Shown: piece after piece, positions 1 to 6,052 of the stretch | Position numbering within the stretch: position 1 is the first letter of the stretch | Layout of the letters: every line of letters starts with the position of its first letter | Assembly: GCA_016205975.1 (NCBI GenBank) | Contig: JACQSK010000025.1 | Span: forward strand, 1-23,394 | DNA: 23,394 bases | Reading direction: 5' to 3' | Source: Candidatus Uhrbacteria bacterium | GTDB taxonomy: Bacteria; Patescibacteria; ABY1; SG8-24; GWF2-40-263 | Program-made: the position numbers and the translations under genes | The notes under the pieces: generated by a model | Databases searched by the model: none | Told to the model about the DNA's origin: nothing | Seen by the model: the letters and a program-made list of their open reading frames with translations, nothing else

Positions 1-56
1 CGACCGGCCAAAATATCATGCACCACTTTCACTCGCTCGTTCTCTTGTCGGGACAT
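1..56 (-). CDS. Possible N-terminus of a gene running off the left edge
   Basis: An open frame begins with ATG at 54-56 and runs leftward out of the window without a stop. It encodes about 18 residues beginning MSRQENERVKVVHDILAG. A GGAG lies about nine bases upstream of the ATG, a plausible ribosome binding site. The short sequence faintly recalls the N-termini of helix-turn-helix transposase proteins, which often begin with a similar basic/hydrophobic helix, but far too little is visible to assign a family. It lies downstream of the FAD reductase gene on the same strand, separated by about 100 bases that hold a hairpin. Confidence 0.3.
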   Translation of the reverse strand, partial: MSRQENERVKVVHDILAG

Positions 57-72
57 AATGATGTTCTCCATA

Positions 73-93
73 TCTCGGTAGAATATACCGAGA
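73..93. other. Perfect 8-bp hairpin in the intergenic region
   Basis: TCTCGGTA at 73-80 pairs with TACCGAGA at 86-93 around a five-base loop. It lies between the reductase stop and the possible edge gene. On the minus strand no T-run follows the stem, so it is not a classical intrinsic terminator. It may be an operator or a leader hairpin of the edge gene. Confidence 0.4.
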
Positions 94-159
94 GGAAAAA
101 TTCATTTCCCGCTATGAGGAAAATATCACGTCCTTGCTACACCTTTCTGTCGTCGGAGC

Positions 160-1338
160 TCAACAGATTTCAAACTCTGACGCGGTTTTTTGTTCTTGGA
201 TGGCTTTGGTGATGGCGGCACGGTCTTGATTCCTCCCGATGAGAACACCTCCCACGACACGGCCTTGACGCACGAAAATCTGCGTGACGCCCAGCGCGTG
301 CACGCTGCCCAGAACCCGCACCTCATCGGCCGCGTCCTTGAGCGTGTCGCCCACGAAGATGATTTCCAGTCCCAGAGCGTTGGTCGCGTAGGAGGAGACG
401 AGGTGAAACGGCTCGCGCTCTCCGCTCATGATGTGCGCCGCCGCGCGGCCTTGGCTCATGGCGTTCATCCAGTTCCCTGCCTGGATGTGCCGGCCGACGA
501 TCTCGTCGAAAAACTCCGCGATGTCGCCAGCGGCATAGACGTGCGGAATATTCGTCTCCAAAAAAGCATTGGTCCGCACGCCCGCGCCCACGTCAACGCC
601 CGCGGCTTTGAGCCATGAAAAATCCGGAGAGGTTCCGATGCCCACGCCCAACAGGTGCGCGGCGTGCTCGCCTTGGGAGGTCACCACGCCCGTGAGCTCA
701 CTCTCGCCCAGGAGGTTCACGAATTGCGTGCGCGTGTGAAGTTCGACGCCGCGCTCGGTGAGATGCTTGGCGATGAGCGCGCCCGCCTCCTCCCCAAGGG
801 AGCGCGTCCAAAAATGCGCGCCACGGTGAAAGAGCGTCGTGGGGAGACGGAAGTGCGAAAAAAGATTGAGATACTCGCAGGCGATAAAGCCGCCGCCGAA
901 AATAACCGCGCGCGCGTCCGCCGGCTGCTCACAGAGAATCTGCGCAAGATGGTCCGCATCGTCCAGCGTCCTCAGATACGACACGCCGCGCAAGTCCGCG
1001 TCCACGGTCCGCACCTCGCCGCCGGTGGCGACCAAGAGGCGATCGTAGGGTAACTCACGACCGTCCGTGAGGCCGACAAACTGATTGCGCGGATCCAGAT
1101 GCTCGCAGGCGATCCCGGTAAGCCACTCGATCTGCTGCTGTCCGTACCAGGCTTCCTTTTTTAAAAACACGCGCTCGCGTGGGACCTTCCCTTTCAAATA
1201 ATGCGGCAGCAAGACGCGCGAGTAGAGCGGGTGGTGTTCCTCACTCACGAGCGTGATCTCACTTTTGGCGTCGCGCTTTCGCAATGCTTCTGCCGCCGTT
1301 GTGCCCGCGACTCCGCCGCCGACGATGACGTAGCGCAT
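160..1338 (-). CDS. FAD-dependent NAD(P)H oxidoreductase (ferredoxin/rubredoxin reductase-like)
   Basis: A 392-residue pyridine nucleotide-disulfide oxidoreductase-family flavoprotein. The N-terminal FAD-binding GGGVAG motif is at residues 7-12. A second Rossmann motif for NAD(P)H, GGGFIA, is near 148-153, and the FAD-binding VYAAGDIAEF segment is near 267-276. There is no CxxxxC redox disulfide, so it belongs with the ferredoxin, rubredoxin or nitrite reductase-type enzymes rather than with thioredoxin or lipoamide reductases. It starts three bases after the ferredoxin stop, so the two are surely co-transcribed. The natural inference is that it passes electrons from NAD(P)H to that ferredoxin for Fe-S cluster assembly. 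The ATG has no clear Shine-Dalgarno sequence. The exact acceptor cannot be read from sequence. Confidence 0.85.
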   Translation of the reverse strand: MRYVIVGGGVAGTTAAEALRKRDAKSEITLVSEEHHPLYSRVLLPHYLKGKVPRERVFLKKEAWYGQQQIEWLTGIACEHLDPRNQFVGLTDGRELPYDRLLVATGGEVRTVDADLRGVSYLRTLDDADHLAQILCEQPADARAVIFGGGFIACEYLNLFSHFRLPTTLFHRGAHFWTRSLGEEAGALIAKHLTERGVELHTRTQFVNLLGESELTGVVTSQGEHAAHLLGVGIGTSPDFSWLKAAGVDVGAGVRTNAFLETNIPHVYAAGDIAEFFDEIVGRHIQAGNWMNAMSQGRAAAHIMSGEREPFHLVSSYATNALGLEIIFVGDTLKDAADEVRVLGSVHALGVTQIFVRQGRVVGGVLIGRNQDRAAITKAIQEQKTASEFEIC

Positions 1339-1341
1339 AGG

Positions 1342-1608
1342 TTAGAGATCCGGAAAAAGTTGCACCCCAGCCTCGTCAAAAATAAAAATCGCCAGCGTGG
1401 GACAGGACTGCGCTGCGAGGATCAGGTTTTCTTTTTCTTCCTCGGTTACGTCGATGACGCGTTCGTAGGTGCGTGGGGTCGGCTCGGTGCCGTGATCTAG
1501 GACGTAGGCTTTGTTTTCTTCGTTCAGCTGAAACGTCTCAGGGGCGATGGTGACGCAGGAGGCCGCGCCGATACAGAGGTCTGGGTCGACTTTGATGTGG
1601 AGTTTCAT
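1342..1608 (-). CDS. Small ferredoxin with three cluster cysteines
   Basis: An 88-residue acidic ferredoxin. Cysteines are at residues 12, 18 and 69, the last followed by proline (SCP). The first pair has spacing C-x5-C. In a four-cysteine ferredoxin the position three after C12 would also be cysteine; here it is alanine (A15). This pattern fits a [3Fe-4S] cluster, or a [4Fe-4S] cluster with an open ligand site, as in the single-cluster ferredoxins that serve P450s and similar partners. The ATG overlaps the TGA of the upstream nifU-like gene (ATGA), which implies translational coupling. A weak GGAG precedes it inside the nifU-like gene. The reductase gene follows after three bases. It is probably the electron carrier of this Fe-S operon. 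Confidence 0.85.
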   Translation of the reverse strand: MKLHIKVDPDLCIGAASCVTIAPETFQLNEENKAYVLDHGTEPTPRTYERVIDVTEEEKENLILAAQSCPTLAIFIFDEAGVQLFPDL

Positions 1609-2282
1609 ACCGCTCCAAAATATTTTTCTTTATAAAAACGGATCAGCTCTTCCACGGCCGGCAAGCAACCCGGGTTGCCGATGCCGACTTTGGTCTTCTG
1701 TTGCACGAGCTCGAGCGTGTGCGCGCCCTCAAGCACGGCTTCCTCGATGTCGTGGTCTGTGACCTTTGCCACCGGATCGATGAGGCGCGCCGACTCGGCG
1801 ACGATTTTATCGAACTGCCCTGTCCGACGATAGTAATCGTTGATGGCGTCGCGCAGCGCCTTGTCGCACAAGACAGAACAATGGAACTTACGCGCCGGGA
1901 GGCCGCCCAAGCGATCCATGATGTCCTGCGGCTTGAGCGCGCGCGCGGCTTCAAGCGTCATACCGCCTCCCTCGGTCACCATCACGCTGGCCATCGAGGT
2001 GGAGGCGATCGCGCTTCCGCATCCGAAGGTCTTCCAACGGAAATCCTGGATATGCTCGCTTTCCGGGTCTACCTTCATCCAAACGCGCAGCTCGTCACCA
2101 CAGGCCGGCGACCCGACTTTGCCGATCGCGTTGTAGTCACCCTCACGCGCGTCCTCAACCATAAAATTACGCGGGTGGAAAAAATGGTCCTTCACGACGT
2201 CTGTGTAAAACCAAGACTGCGCGCCGTTTTTTGCGGTGACGTCACCCGTTGTTCCTGCGATAGGTCTTAGCGGCAAAGACAT
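1605..2282 (-). CDS. nifU: NifU/IscU-like Fe-S cluster assembly scaffold
   Basis: A 225-residue protein. Residues about 24-155 form an IscU-type scaffold domain with all three cluster-binding cysteines: C61 in PACGD, C88 in FGCGS and C135 in HCSVLC. The conserved aspartate D63 is also present. Residues about 170-222 align by pattern with the central [2Fe-2S] (BFD-like) domain of NifU: VTDHDIEEAV, then the helix before the NPGCLPAVEEL segment. In NifU that domain holds its cluster with C-x-C plus C-x2-C. Here the first pair is missing (VAKVTD) and only C206 of the second pair remains. The scaffold should work, but the second domain probably cannot hold a cluster. The C-terminal Nfu domain is absent. 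The gene sits between iscS and the ferredoxin gene. Confidence 0.9.
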   Translation of the reverse strand: MSLPLRPIAGTTGDVTAKNGAQSWFYTDVVKDHFFHPRNFMVEDAREGDYNAIGKVGSPACGDELRVWMKVDPESEHIQDFRWKTFGCGSAIASTSMASVMVTEGGGMTLEAARALKPQDIMDRLGGLPARKFHCSVLCDKALRDAINDYYRRTGQFDKIVAESARLIDPVAKVTDHDIEEAVLEGAHTLELVQQKTKVGIGNPGCLPAVEELIRFYKEKYFGAV

Positions 2283-2309
2283 AGGTCCAATAGGTCCTAT
2301 AGGACCTAT
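2281..2309. repeat. Three-unit ATAGGTCC repeat with a perfect 20-bp palindrome
   Basis: ATAGGTCC occurs at 2281-2288 and 2290-2297, and in inverted form (GGACCTAT) at 2302-2309. The stretch 2290-2309 is a perfect palindrome. It fills the whole gap between the iscS-like and nifU-like genes. It includes the iscS stop codon (2306-2308) and touches the nifU-like start codon (2280-2282). It could fold as a hairpin in the operon mRNA, act as an operator, or be a dispersed repeat. Confidence 0.8.
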
Positions 2310-3508
2310 GCGAAATATTTAGGCTCAACATTCACCGGACTTAATGCTCGCAGTTTCGCGACCAGCGGCGGCAGCTTTTGAATCACGTAGTCCATATCTT
2401 CCTGCGTCGTGCTCCTGCCAAGCGTGAACCGGATGGACCCGTGTGCGACCTCATAGGGCAGGCCCAGCGCCAGGATCACATGGCTTGGATCCAGCGAGGC
2501 GCTCGTGCAAGCCGAACCGGTTGAGACGTAAATCCCAGCCTCATCAAGATACAGGATGAGCGCCTCTCCCTCAATGTCCATGAAAGACATGTTCACATTG
2601 TTGGGCAGACGGGCCGTGGGGTGGCCGTTGAGTCTTGTTTTGGGAATCGAGGATTGAATCCCGCGGATCAGCGCTTCCCGTAATGGGAGCAAACGTTTTT
2701 CCTGTCCCTCCCGGTCCCGCTGCGCGATCGCAAGCGCCCGCGCCAAGCCGACCACGCCGGCGACGTTTTCTGTTCCCGGACGGATCGAGCGCTCTTGCGC
2801 GCCGCCAAACAGGAGCGGTTGTAGCTTGATCCCACGCTTCACAAACAGCAGCCCTGTACCCTTGGGTCCGTAGATCTTGGAGCCGTTCAATGTGAGCATG
2901 TCCACGTGCAGCTTCTGAGTGTCCAGCGGGAGGTACTCCGCTGCCTGGCACGCGTCTGAATGAAACAGGAGGGCAGGCCGTCCATGAACCTCTCGCCATT
3001 TCTGGATCCGATTTCCGATCTCGGCGATCGGCTCGATGGTGCCGATCTCGTTATTGGCAGACATGATGGACACCAAAATCGTGTCCGGGCGCAGCGCATC
3101 CTCCACTTGCTGCGCGCTCACCAGGCCGTCGCGGTCCGGCGGAAGATACGTCACCTCGAATCCTTCCTTCTTCTCCAAGTGCATCATGGCCTCGAGCACG
3201 GCATGGTGTTCGATCTGCGTAGTGATGAGATGTTTGCCTTGCGCTTGATTCTTGCGAGCGTAACCCAGCACGGCCAGGTTGTCCGATTCCGTCCCGCCGG
3301 AGGTGAAAAGAATCTCATCTTCGCGCGCGTGCAAGAGACTGGCGATCAGCGTCCGCGCCTCATCAACCGCATCCTTGGCGTTCTTGCCAAGCGAATGAAA
3401 GCTCGAAGGATTCCCGTAGACGTGTGTGAGATACGGCAACATCGCCTCCAGAACGTCTGGAAGCATCGGCGTGGTCGCCGCGTGATCAAGATACACTTCA
3501 CGTTTCAT
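2306..3508 (-). CDS. iscS: Cysteine desulfurase (IscS/NifS family)
   Basis: A 400-residue PLP-dependent class V aminotransferase-fold enzyme that takes sulfur from cysteine, leaving alanine, and supplies it as persulfide to the scaffold encoded downstream. Visible hallmarks are the YLDHAATTP start, HHAVLE (H101, H102), the PLP-phosphate aspartate in HSDACQ (D185), the PLP Schiff-base lysine in NGSKIYGPKG (K211), RPGTEN, and the catalytic cysteine in STGSACTS (C334). Length is normal for the family. C334 sits in a fairly long loop, as in group I enzymes (IscS/NifS) rather than SufS. The gene starts 27 bases after the iron transporter and ends 23 bases before the nifU-like gene, so all are probably one transcript. 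No Shine-Dalgarno sequence is visible. Confidence 0.95.
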   Translation of the reverse strand: MKREVYLDHAATTPMLPDVLEAMLPYLTHVYGNPSSFHSLGKNAKDAVDEARTLIASLLHAREDEILFTSGGTESDNLAVLGYARKNQAQGKHLITTQIEHHAVLEAMMHLEKKEGFEVTYLPPDRDGLVSAQQVEDALRPDTILVSIMSANNEIGTIEPIAEIGNRIQKWREVHGRPALLFHSDACQAAEYLPLDTQKLHVDMLTLNGSKIYGPKGTGLLFVKRGIKLQPLLFGGAQERSIRPGTENVAGVVGLARALAIAQRDREGQEKRLLPLREALIRGIQSSIPKTRLNGHPTARLPNNVNMSFMDIEGEALILYLDEAGIYVSTGSACTSASLDPSHVILALGLPYEVAHGSIRFTLGRSTTQEDMDYVIQKLPPLVAKLRALSPVNVEPKYFA

Positions 3509-3535
3509 AACACGCCGAGCCTAACAAAAAAGAGC

Positions 3536-4087
3536 CTACACTTCAACCCCGAAGGCTGTACTCACGATCCGCCCGATCGCATACCCGATCAGCGCGGCCG
3601 CCAGAGACACGACGACCATCTCGACGCCACTTTTTATTTTTGATGTGCGCGTAAAAGAAGCCGCCCACACGCCCACGGCAAAAAGGCTCAAGGCGGTTAC
3701 CGCGACCGCAGGAATAAGCGCTTGGGAAACGGGGAGAAAAAAATAACTGACCAGCGGAACCACGCCGCCCGCCAGATAAAAAATCCCCATGACCGCGGCG
3801 GCGCGCACAGGATGCGTAGGCTCGGACGGTTCCCCGTGTCCCTGGCTCTCGTGGAATAACGTCTCGGCCTCACGCGCGCGCTTGGTTGAGAGGTAGCTTC
3901 CGGCCGCCATGGACGTCGCCTCAGCGGCGATGAGCACGAGACCGGAAAGGATAACGATATATCGGCTATTGGTCCCCACGGCAATGCCAGTAATGGTCCC
4001 AAGCGTTGAGACAAGCGAATCCTCGAGCCCAAACACGATCTCGCGCATGGAATCGACGATCTCGTGACGAAGCGTTTTTTTCTCCAT
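3536..4087 (-). CDS. VIT1/CCC1-family iron/manganese transporter
   Basis: A 183-residue membrane protein. Five hydrophobic segments lie roughly at residues 25-40, 44-64, 95-117, 121-143 and 155-176. The first two segments carry the family pattern (GLEDSLVSTLGTITGIA, then EATSMAAGSYLS). Family members export Fe2+ or Mn2+ from the cytosol. The cytosolic metal-binding loop between segments 2 and 3 (about 68-92) is short but keeps acidic and histidine residues. It is the first gene of the minus-strand Fe-S operon, which suggests iron detoxification or homeostasis linked to cluster synthesis. Its start lies only 32 bases from the divergent host-attachment gene. An inner start at residue 14 (MREIVFG) is possible. 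Confidence 0.85.
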   Translation of the reverse strand: MEKKTLRHEIVDSMREIVFGLEDSLVSTLGTITGIAVGTNSRYIVILSGLVLIAAEATSMAAGSYLSTKRAREAETLFHESQGHGEPSEPTHPVRAAAVMGIFYLAGGVVPLVSYFFLPVSQALIPAVAVTALSLFAVGVWAASFTRTSKIKSGVEMVVVSLAAALIGYAIGRIVSTAFGVEV

Positions 4088-4089
4088 AG

Positions 4090-4111
4090 TGTTATACTCA
4101 GCAGCATAACA
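4090..4111. promoter_or_regulatory. Divergent promoter region with TGTTAT-N10-ATAACA dyad
   Basis: The 32-base gap between two divergent genes holds TATACT at 4093-4098, a good -10 for the plus-strand gene at 4120. It also holds a dyad of TGTTAT (4090-4095) and ATAACA (4106-4111). The dyad overlaps the -10, as an operator would. I see no convincing -35. Confidence 0.45.
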
Positions 4112-4119
4112 AAAATCCT

Positions 4120-4560
4120 ATGCAAATCCCAGCCGAACTTCCCGCCTTCCCAACGCCTACGCTTTTGGTCGTAAGCGATAACGAGCACGCCTTGTTCTTC
4201 CGGCTTCTCGATCGAGAGCTGACGCCTTCTGGCAAACTTGAGCTTCACTATCCCGTGAAAGACGACGTTGAACGCACCTCAGGGCTCTCCGCCGGGGGCG
4301 CACACTTTGCCGAGCAAAGCGAAAAACTCGAGGACGAGGGCGAGCATCGCTTTGCCAAGAGTCTCGCAAACGAGCTCTACCGCCGCCTCCAAGAAAACGA
4401 TTACGAGGAGTTCATCCTGACGGCGCCTCAAGAGAGGCTGAATGAGTTTGTAGAGGCCCTTCACCACGACGTGAAATCAAAGCTCATAAAAACATTCGGC
4501 AAGCAGGTGACAAAGGAAAGTCCGATCGAAGTCTTGAAAAGAATCCTTGAAGCGGCTTAG
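4120..4560 (+). CDS. Host-attachment family protein (eRF1-like fold)
   Basis: A 146-residue soluble protein that I recognise as similar to the bacterial 'protein required for attachment to host cells' family (Host_attach). That family has been grouped with bacterial relatives of archaeo-eukaryotic release factor domains. Supporting segments are TLLVVSDNEHALFF at the N-terminus, a central region rich in charged residues (GGAHFAEQSEKLEDEGEHRF), and FILTAPQERLNEFVEALH near the C-terminus. There is no signal peptide or membrane segment, so the name 'attachment' should not be read as a surface location. The biochemical role of the family is unclear, and ribosome-related functions are possible. It diverges from the iron transporter gene and shares its tiny promoter region. 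No Shine-Dalgarno sequence is visible before the ATG. Confidence 0.75.
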   Translation: MQIPAELPAFPTPTLLVVSDNEHALFFRLLDRELTPSGKLELHYPVKDDVERTSGLSAGGAHFAEQSEKLEDEGEHRFAKSLANELYRRLQENDYEEFILTAPQERLNEFVEALHHDVKSKLIKTFGKQVTKESPIEVLKRILEAA

Positions 4561-4575
4561 AATCGCTTTTCTGTT

Positions 4576-4601
4576 ACCTCTGCGATCCGCTCAACAGAGG
4601 T
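4576..4601. other. 7-bp inverted repeat between converging genes
   Basis: ACCTCTG (4576-4582) pairs with CAGAGGT (4595-4601) around a 12-base loop. It lies between the converging host-attachment and hicA genes. No T-run follows on either strand, so it is at best a weak terminator. Confidence 0.3.
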
Positions 4602-4615
4602 CTCACAATGGTTTC

Positions 4616-4837
4616 TTAAACTAATCGGCGAAACTCTTCCGGTGAAAGATGAATGTCCTTCAACATAGCTCGCAGCGTTCCAACTGGAATGTTGTAAGTA
4701 TGCATTGAGATAACAACGATCCGACTATCGGCATGAACGTAAGTGGCATGGCTTCCTTTCTGACGGACAAAAGAAAAACCCAGATGCTTGAGCAGCTGAG
4801 TAAACCGTTTGGGTTTCATTTGTGGCAATCTAGGCAT
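4616..4837 (-). CDS. hicA: HicA-type mRNA interferase toxin
   Basis: A 73-residue protein with the double-stranded RNA-binding-like HicA fold. It has an N-terminal helix (KRFTQLLKHLGF), then the strand carrying the catalytic histidine in KGSHATY (H30), then VVISMHTYNIPVGTLRAMLKDIHLSPEEF, which matches the usual HicA C-terminal half. HicA toxins cleave mRNA and are neutralised by HicB. The gene overlaps the end of hicB by eight bases, so translation is probably coupled. The order is antitoxin first, toxin second, the less common hicBA arrangement. Length is normal and the catalytic histidine is intact, so the toxin should be active. Confidence 0.88.
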   Translation of the reverse strand: MPRLPQMKPKRFTQLLKHLGFSFVRQKGSHATYVHADSRIVVISMHTYNIPVGTLRAMLKDIHLSPEEFRRLV

Positions 4838-5099
4838 ACTGTCCGACTTCCGCCCTCACACGACGTTTGTTGCGTAATGGGACACTCGCGGTTTGAAAAG
4901 TTTCAAAACTTTCATCGCGAGGAATCGCTTCTCCAAGATCTACCAACGTTTCAAGATAGAGTTCCATTGCCTCCTGAATGTTCTTACGCGCTTCAGCAAT
5001 AGACTTGCCGGAGGTATGGCATCCGGAAAGGGCAGGAACGTAGGCGTGAAAAAACTTGCCATCCGGTTCAATAATCACACGAAAAGTATATTGATCCAT
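4830..5099 (-). CDS. hicB: HicB-type antitoxin
   Basis: An 89-residue protein with the partially RNase H-like HicB fold: YTFRVIIEPDGKFFHAYVPALSGCHTSGKS, then EARKNIQEAMELYLETL. The C-terminal tail could carry a small DNA-binding part, but no clear helix-turn-helix is visible. I chose the ATG at 5097-5099, where HicB homologues usually begin. The frame is open upstream, and a TTG 14 codons earlier lies about 11 bases after an AGGAGG, so that start is an alternative. A candidate promoter ends only seven bases before the chosen ATG, which would make the transcript leaderless and would exclude the TTG start. HicB neutralises HicA and usually represses the operon. Confidence 0.85.
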   Translation of the reverse strand: MDQYTFRVIIEPDGKFFHAYVPALSGCHTSGKSIAEARKNIQEAMELYLETLVDLGEAIPRDESFETFQTASVPLRNKRRVRAEVGQYA

Positions 5100-5106
5100 A
5101 TAGAAA

Positions 5107-5135
5107 ACTATAACACGCGACAAGCGATGGGACAA
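5107..5135 (-). promoter_or_regulatory. Candidate hicB-hicA promoter, leaderless type
   Basis: On the minus strand TTGTCC (5130-5135) and TATAGT (5107-5112) are separated by 17 bases. The ATG of hicB begins eight bases after the -10, so the transcript would begin at or within a base or two of the start codon. Confidence 0.6.
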
Positions 5136-5178
5136 TCTTTGCCTAACCTCCTTTGATTTGTTATGCTCCCGCAAAGGT

Positions 5179-5253
5179 GGCCACGTGGCGAAGTGGGAAC
5201 GCAGGGGTCTGCAAAACCTCGATGAGCCGGCTCAATCCCGGCCGTGGCCTCCA
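5179..5253 (+). tRNA. tRNA-Cys (anticodon GCA)
   Basis: A complete 75-base cloverleaf. The acceptor stem GGCCACG pairs perfectly with CGTGGCC and is followed by T and an encoded CCA. The D stem is GCG/CGC. The anticodon arm GGGGT-CTGCAAA-ACCTC has loop anticodon GCA and one G-T wobble. The T stem GCCGG/CCGGC closes a seven-base loop CTCAATC. That loop starts with C where almost all bacterial tRNAs have T (position 54). The gene is transcribed away from hicB and is followed within a few bases by a terminator. Confidence 0.95.
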
Positions 5254-5256
5254 ATC

Positions 5257-5289
5257 AAAAAGACCTGTCTTTTGAAGACGGGCCTTTTT
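5257..5289. terminator. Bidirectional intrinsic terminator
   Basis: A run of A's, a stem with arms CCTGTCTT and AAGACGGG around TTG, then CTTTTT. The outer A and T runs pair as well. It ends the tRNA-Cys transcript on the plus strand and can also end the converging 3D-domain gene, whose stop is at 5299. Confidence 0.8.
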
Positions 5290-5298
5290 CTTTATTGC

Positions 5299-5958
5299 TT
5301 AGAACACTTCTACGGTCGCGTATTTCACGCCGAAGGTTTTGGCATCAGCGAGATCTTCCATCCAAACATCCATCTTGTAATAGTAGCGTTCGTTCATACG
5401 GTCTTCCACATAGAACACGCGGTCGCCGTAGAGCTCGGGGATACGTACGCGGGTTCCAAGCGGCAAGAAGTTCGCGGCCACGACGTTCTCTACGGCGCGC
5501 TCGCACACATCAAGGCCTGAGGCGGTGATACACGGCGTGTCATCCGTCTGGGCCGGATCAGAGGTGTAGGCGGTCAGAGGAATCGTGAATGCGCGGCGCG
5601 GCGCGGCGTCGTCAGCTTCAGGAAGGCGGCCATAGGCTTCTGTCTCGTTTTGCATGGACGCGATGATTAAGGAGACGGTCTGCGAGTCGAGCGTCAAATG
5701 CTCGAGTTCAATGTCGGCGTTGGCTATCGTCGGGAAAAGTGTATAGATCGCTACAACGCCCACGAAAGCCGCTGCGGACAAATTCGCGGCGCGCTTGCGC
5801 AGGGGTTTGCTTGCCTGCTCACAGCGCACCCACAAAGAATAACAAAAGACGGTTGCGGTGCGTACAAAAAGGATGTCCTCTTCCCAATGAGATTTTAGTT
5901 TTGCAACCCACGTTCCCTTTGCCTTGTGTCCACGTGAGCGTGAATGTGTATTTCGCAT
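5299..5958 (-). CDS. Exported 3D-domain cell-wall protein
   Basis: A 219-residue protein with a hydrophobic segment at about 61-79 ending in ANA-D, a signal peptide or anchor preceded by a long basic N-terminal part. The last 60 residues form a 3D domain, the double-psi beta-barrel lytic transglycosylase-like module: FLPLGTRVRI, YVEDRMN (D186) and YKMDVWM (D197). The domain is named for three conserved aspartates. Here the first (usually in AVD before the PLGT motif) is replaced by asparagine (VAAN, N163), so classical MltA-like catalysis is doubtful. C143 and C152 may form a disulfide. The start at 5958 has GGAGG 12 bases upstream. A start nearer the hydrophobic segment (GTG at residue 44) is possible. 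The start region lies in a strong hairpin. Confidence 0.8.
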   Translation of the reverse strand: MRNTHSRSRGHKAKGTWVAKLKSHWEEDILFVRTATVFCYSLWVRCEQASKPLRKRAANLSAAAFVGVVAIYTLFPTIANADIELEHLTLDSQTVSLIIASMQNETEAYGRLPEADDAAPRRAFTIPLTAYTSDPAQTDDTPCITASGLDVCERAVENVVAANFLPLGTRVRIPELYGDRVFYVEDRMNERYYYKMDVWMEDLADAKTFGVKYATVEVF

Positions 5959-6000
5959 ACCCAGTGATATCCTCCAAGATCATCACTGGGCAGGCGAAAT
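5950..6000 (-). promoter_or_regulatory. Long hairpin holding the ribosome binding site and start codon of the 3D-domain gene
   Basis: Bases 5950-5968 pair with 5982-6000 at 17 of 19 positions, including an unbroken 9-bp inner stem (5960-5968 with 5982-5990) and a 7-bp outer stem (5950-5956 with 5994-6000). In the minus-strand RNA the loop exposes GGAGG. The ATG at 5956-5958 is in the stem. This is the layout expected of a translational switch, although a DNA operator would look similar. Confidence 0.65.
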
Positions 6001-6025
6001 GATGCTTTTCGGCCCTGAAACAAAA

Positions 6026-6048
6026 GCACTTCCTCATATAGGAAGCGC
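6026..6048 (-). promoter_or_regulatory. Hairpin or operator at the predicted transcription start
   Basis: On the minus strand GCGCTTCCT and AGGAAGTGC form a 9-bp stem (one G-T) around ATATG, followed by TTTTGTTTC. It coincides with the predicted start of transcription of the 3D-domain gene. It could be a repressor dyad, a 5'-end protective stem, or a terminator-like attenuator. Confidence 0.5.
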
Positions 6049-6052
6049 CAGA

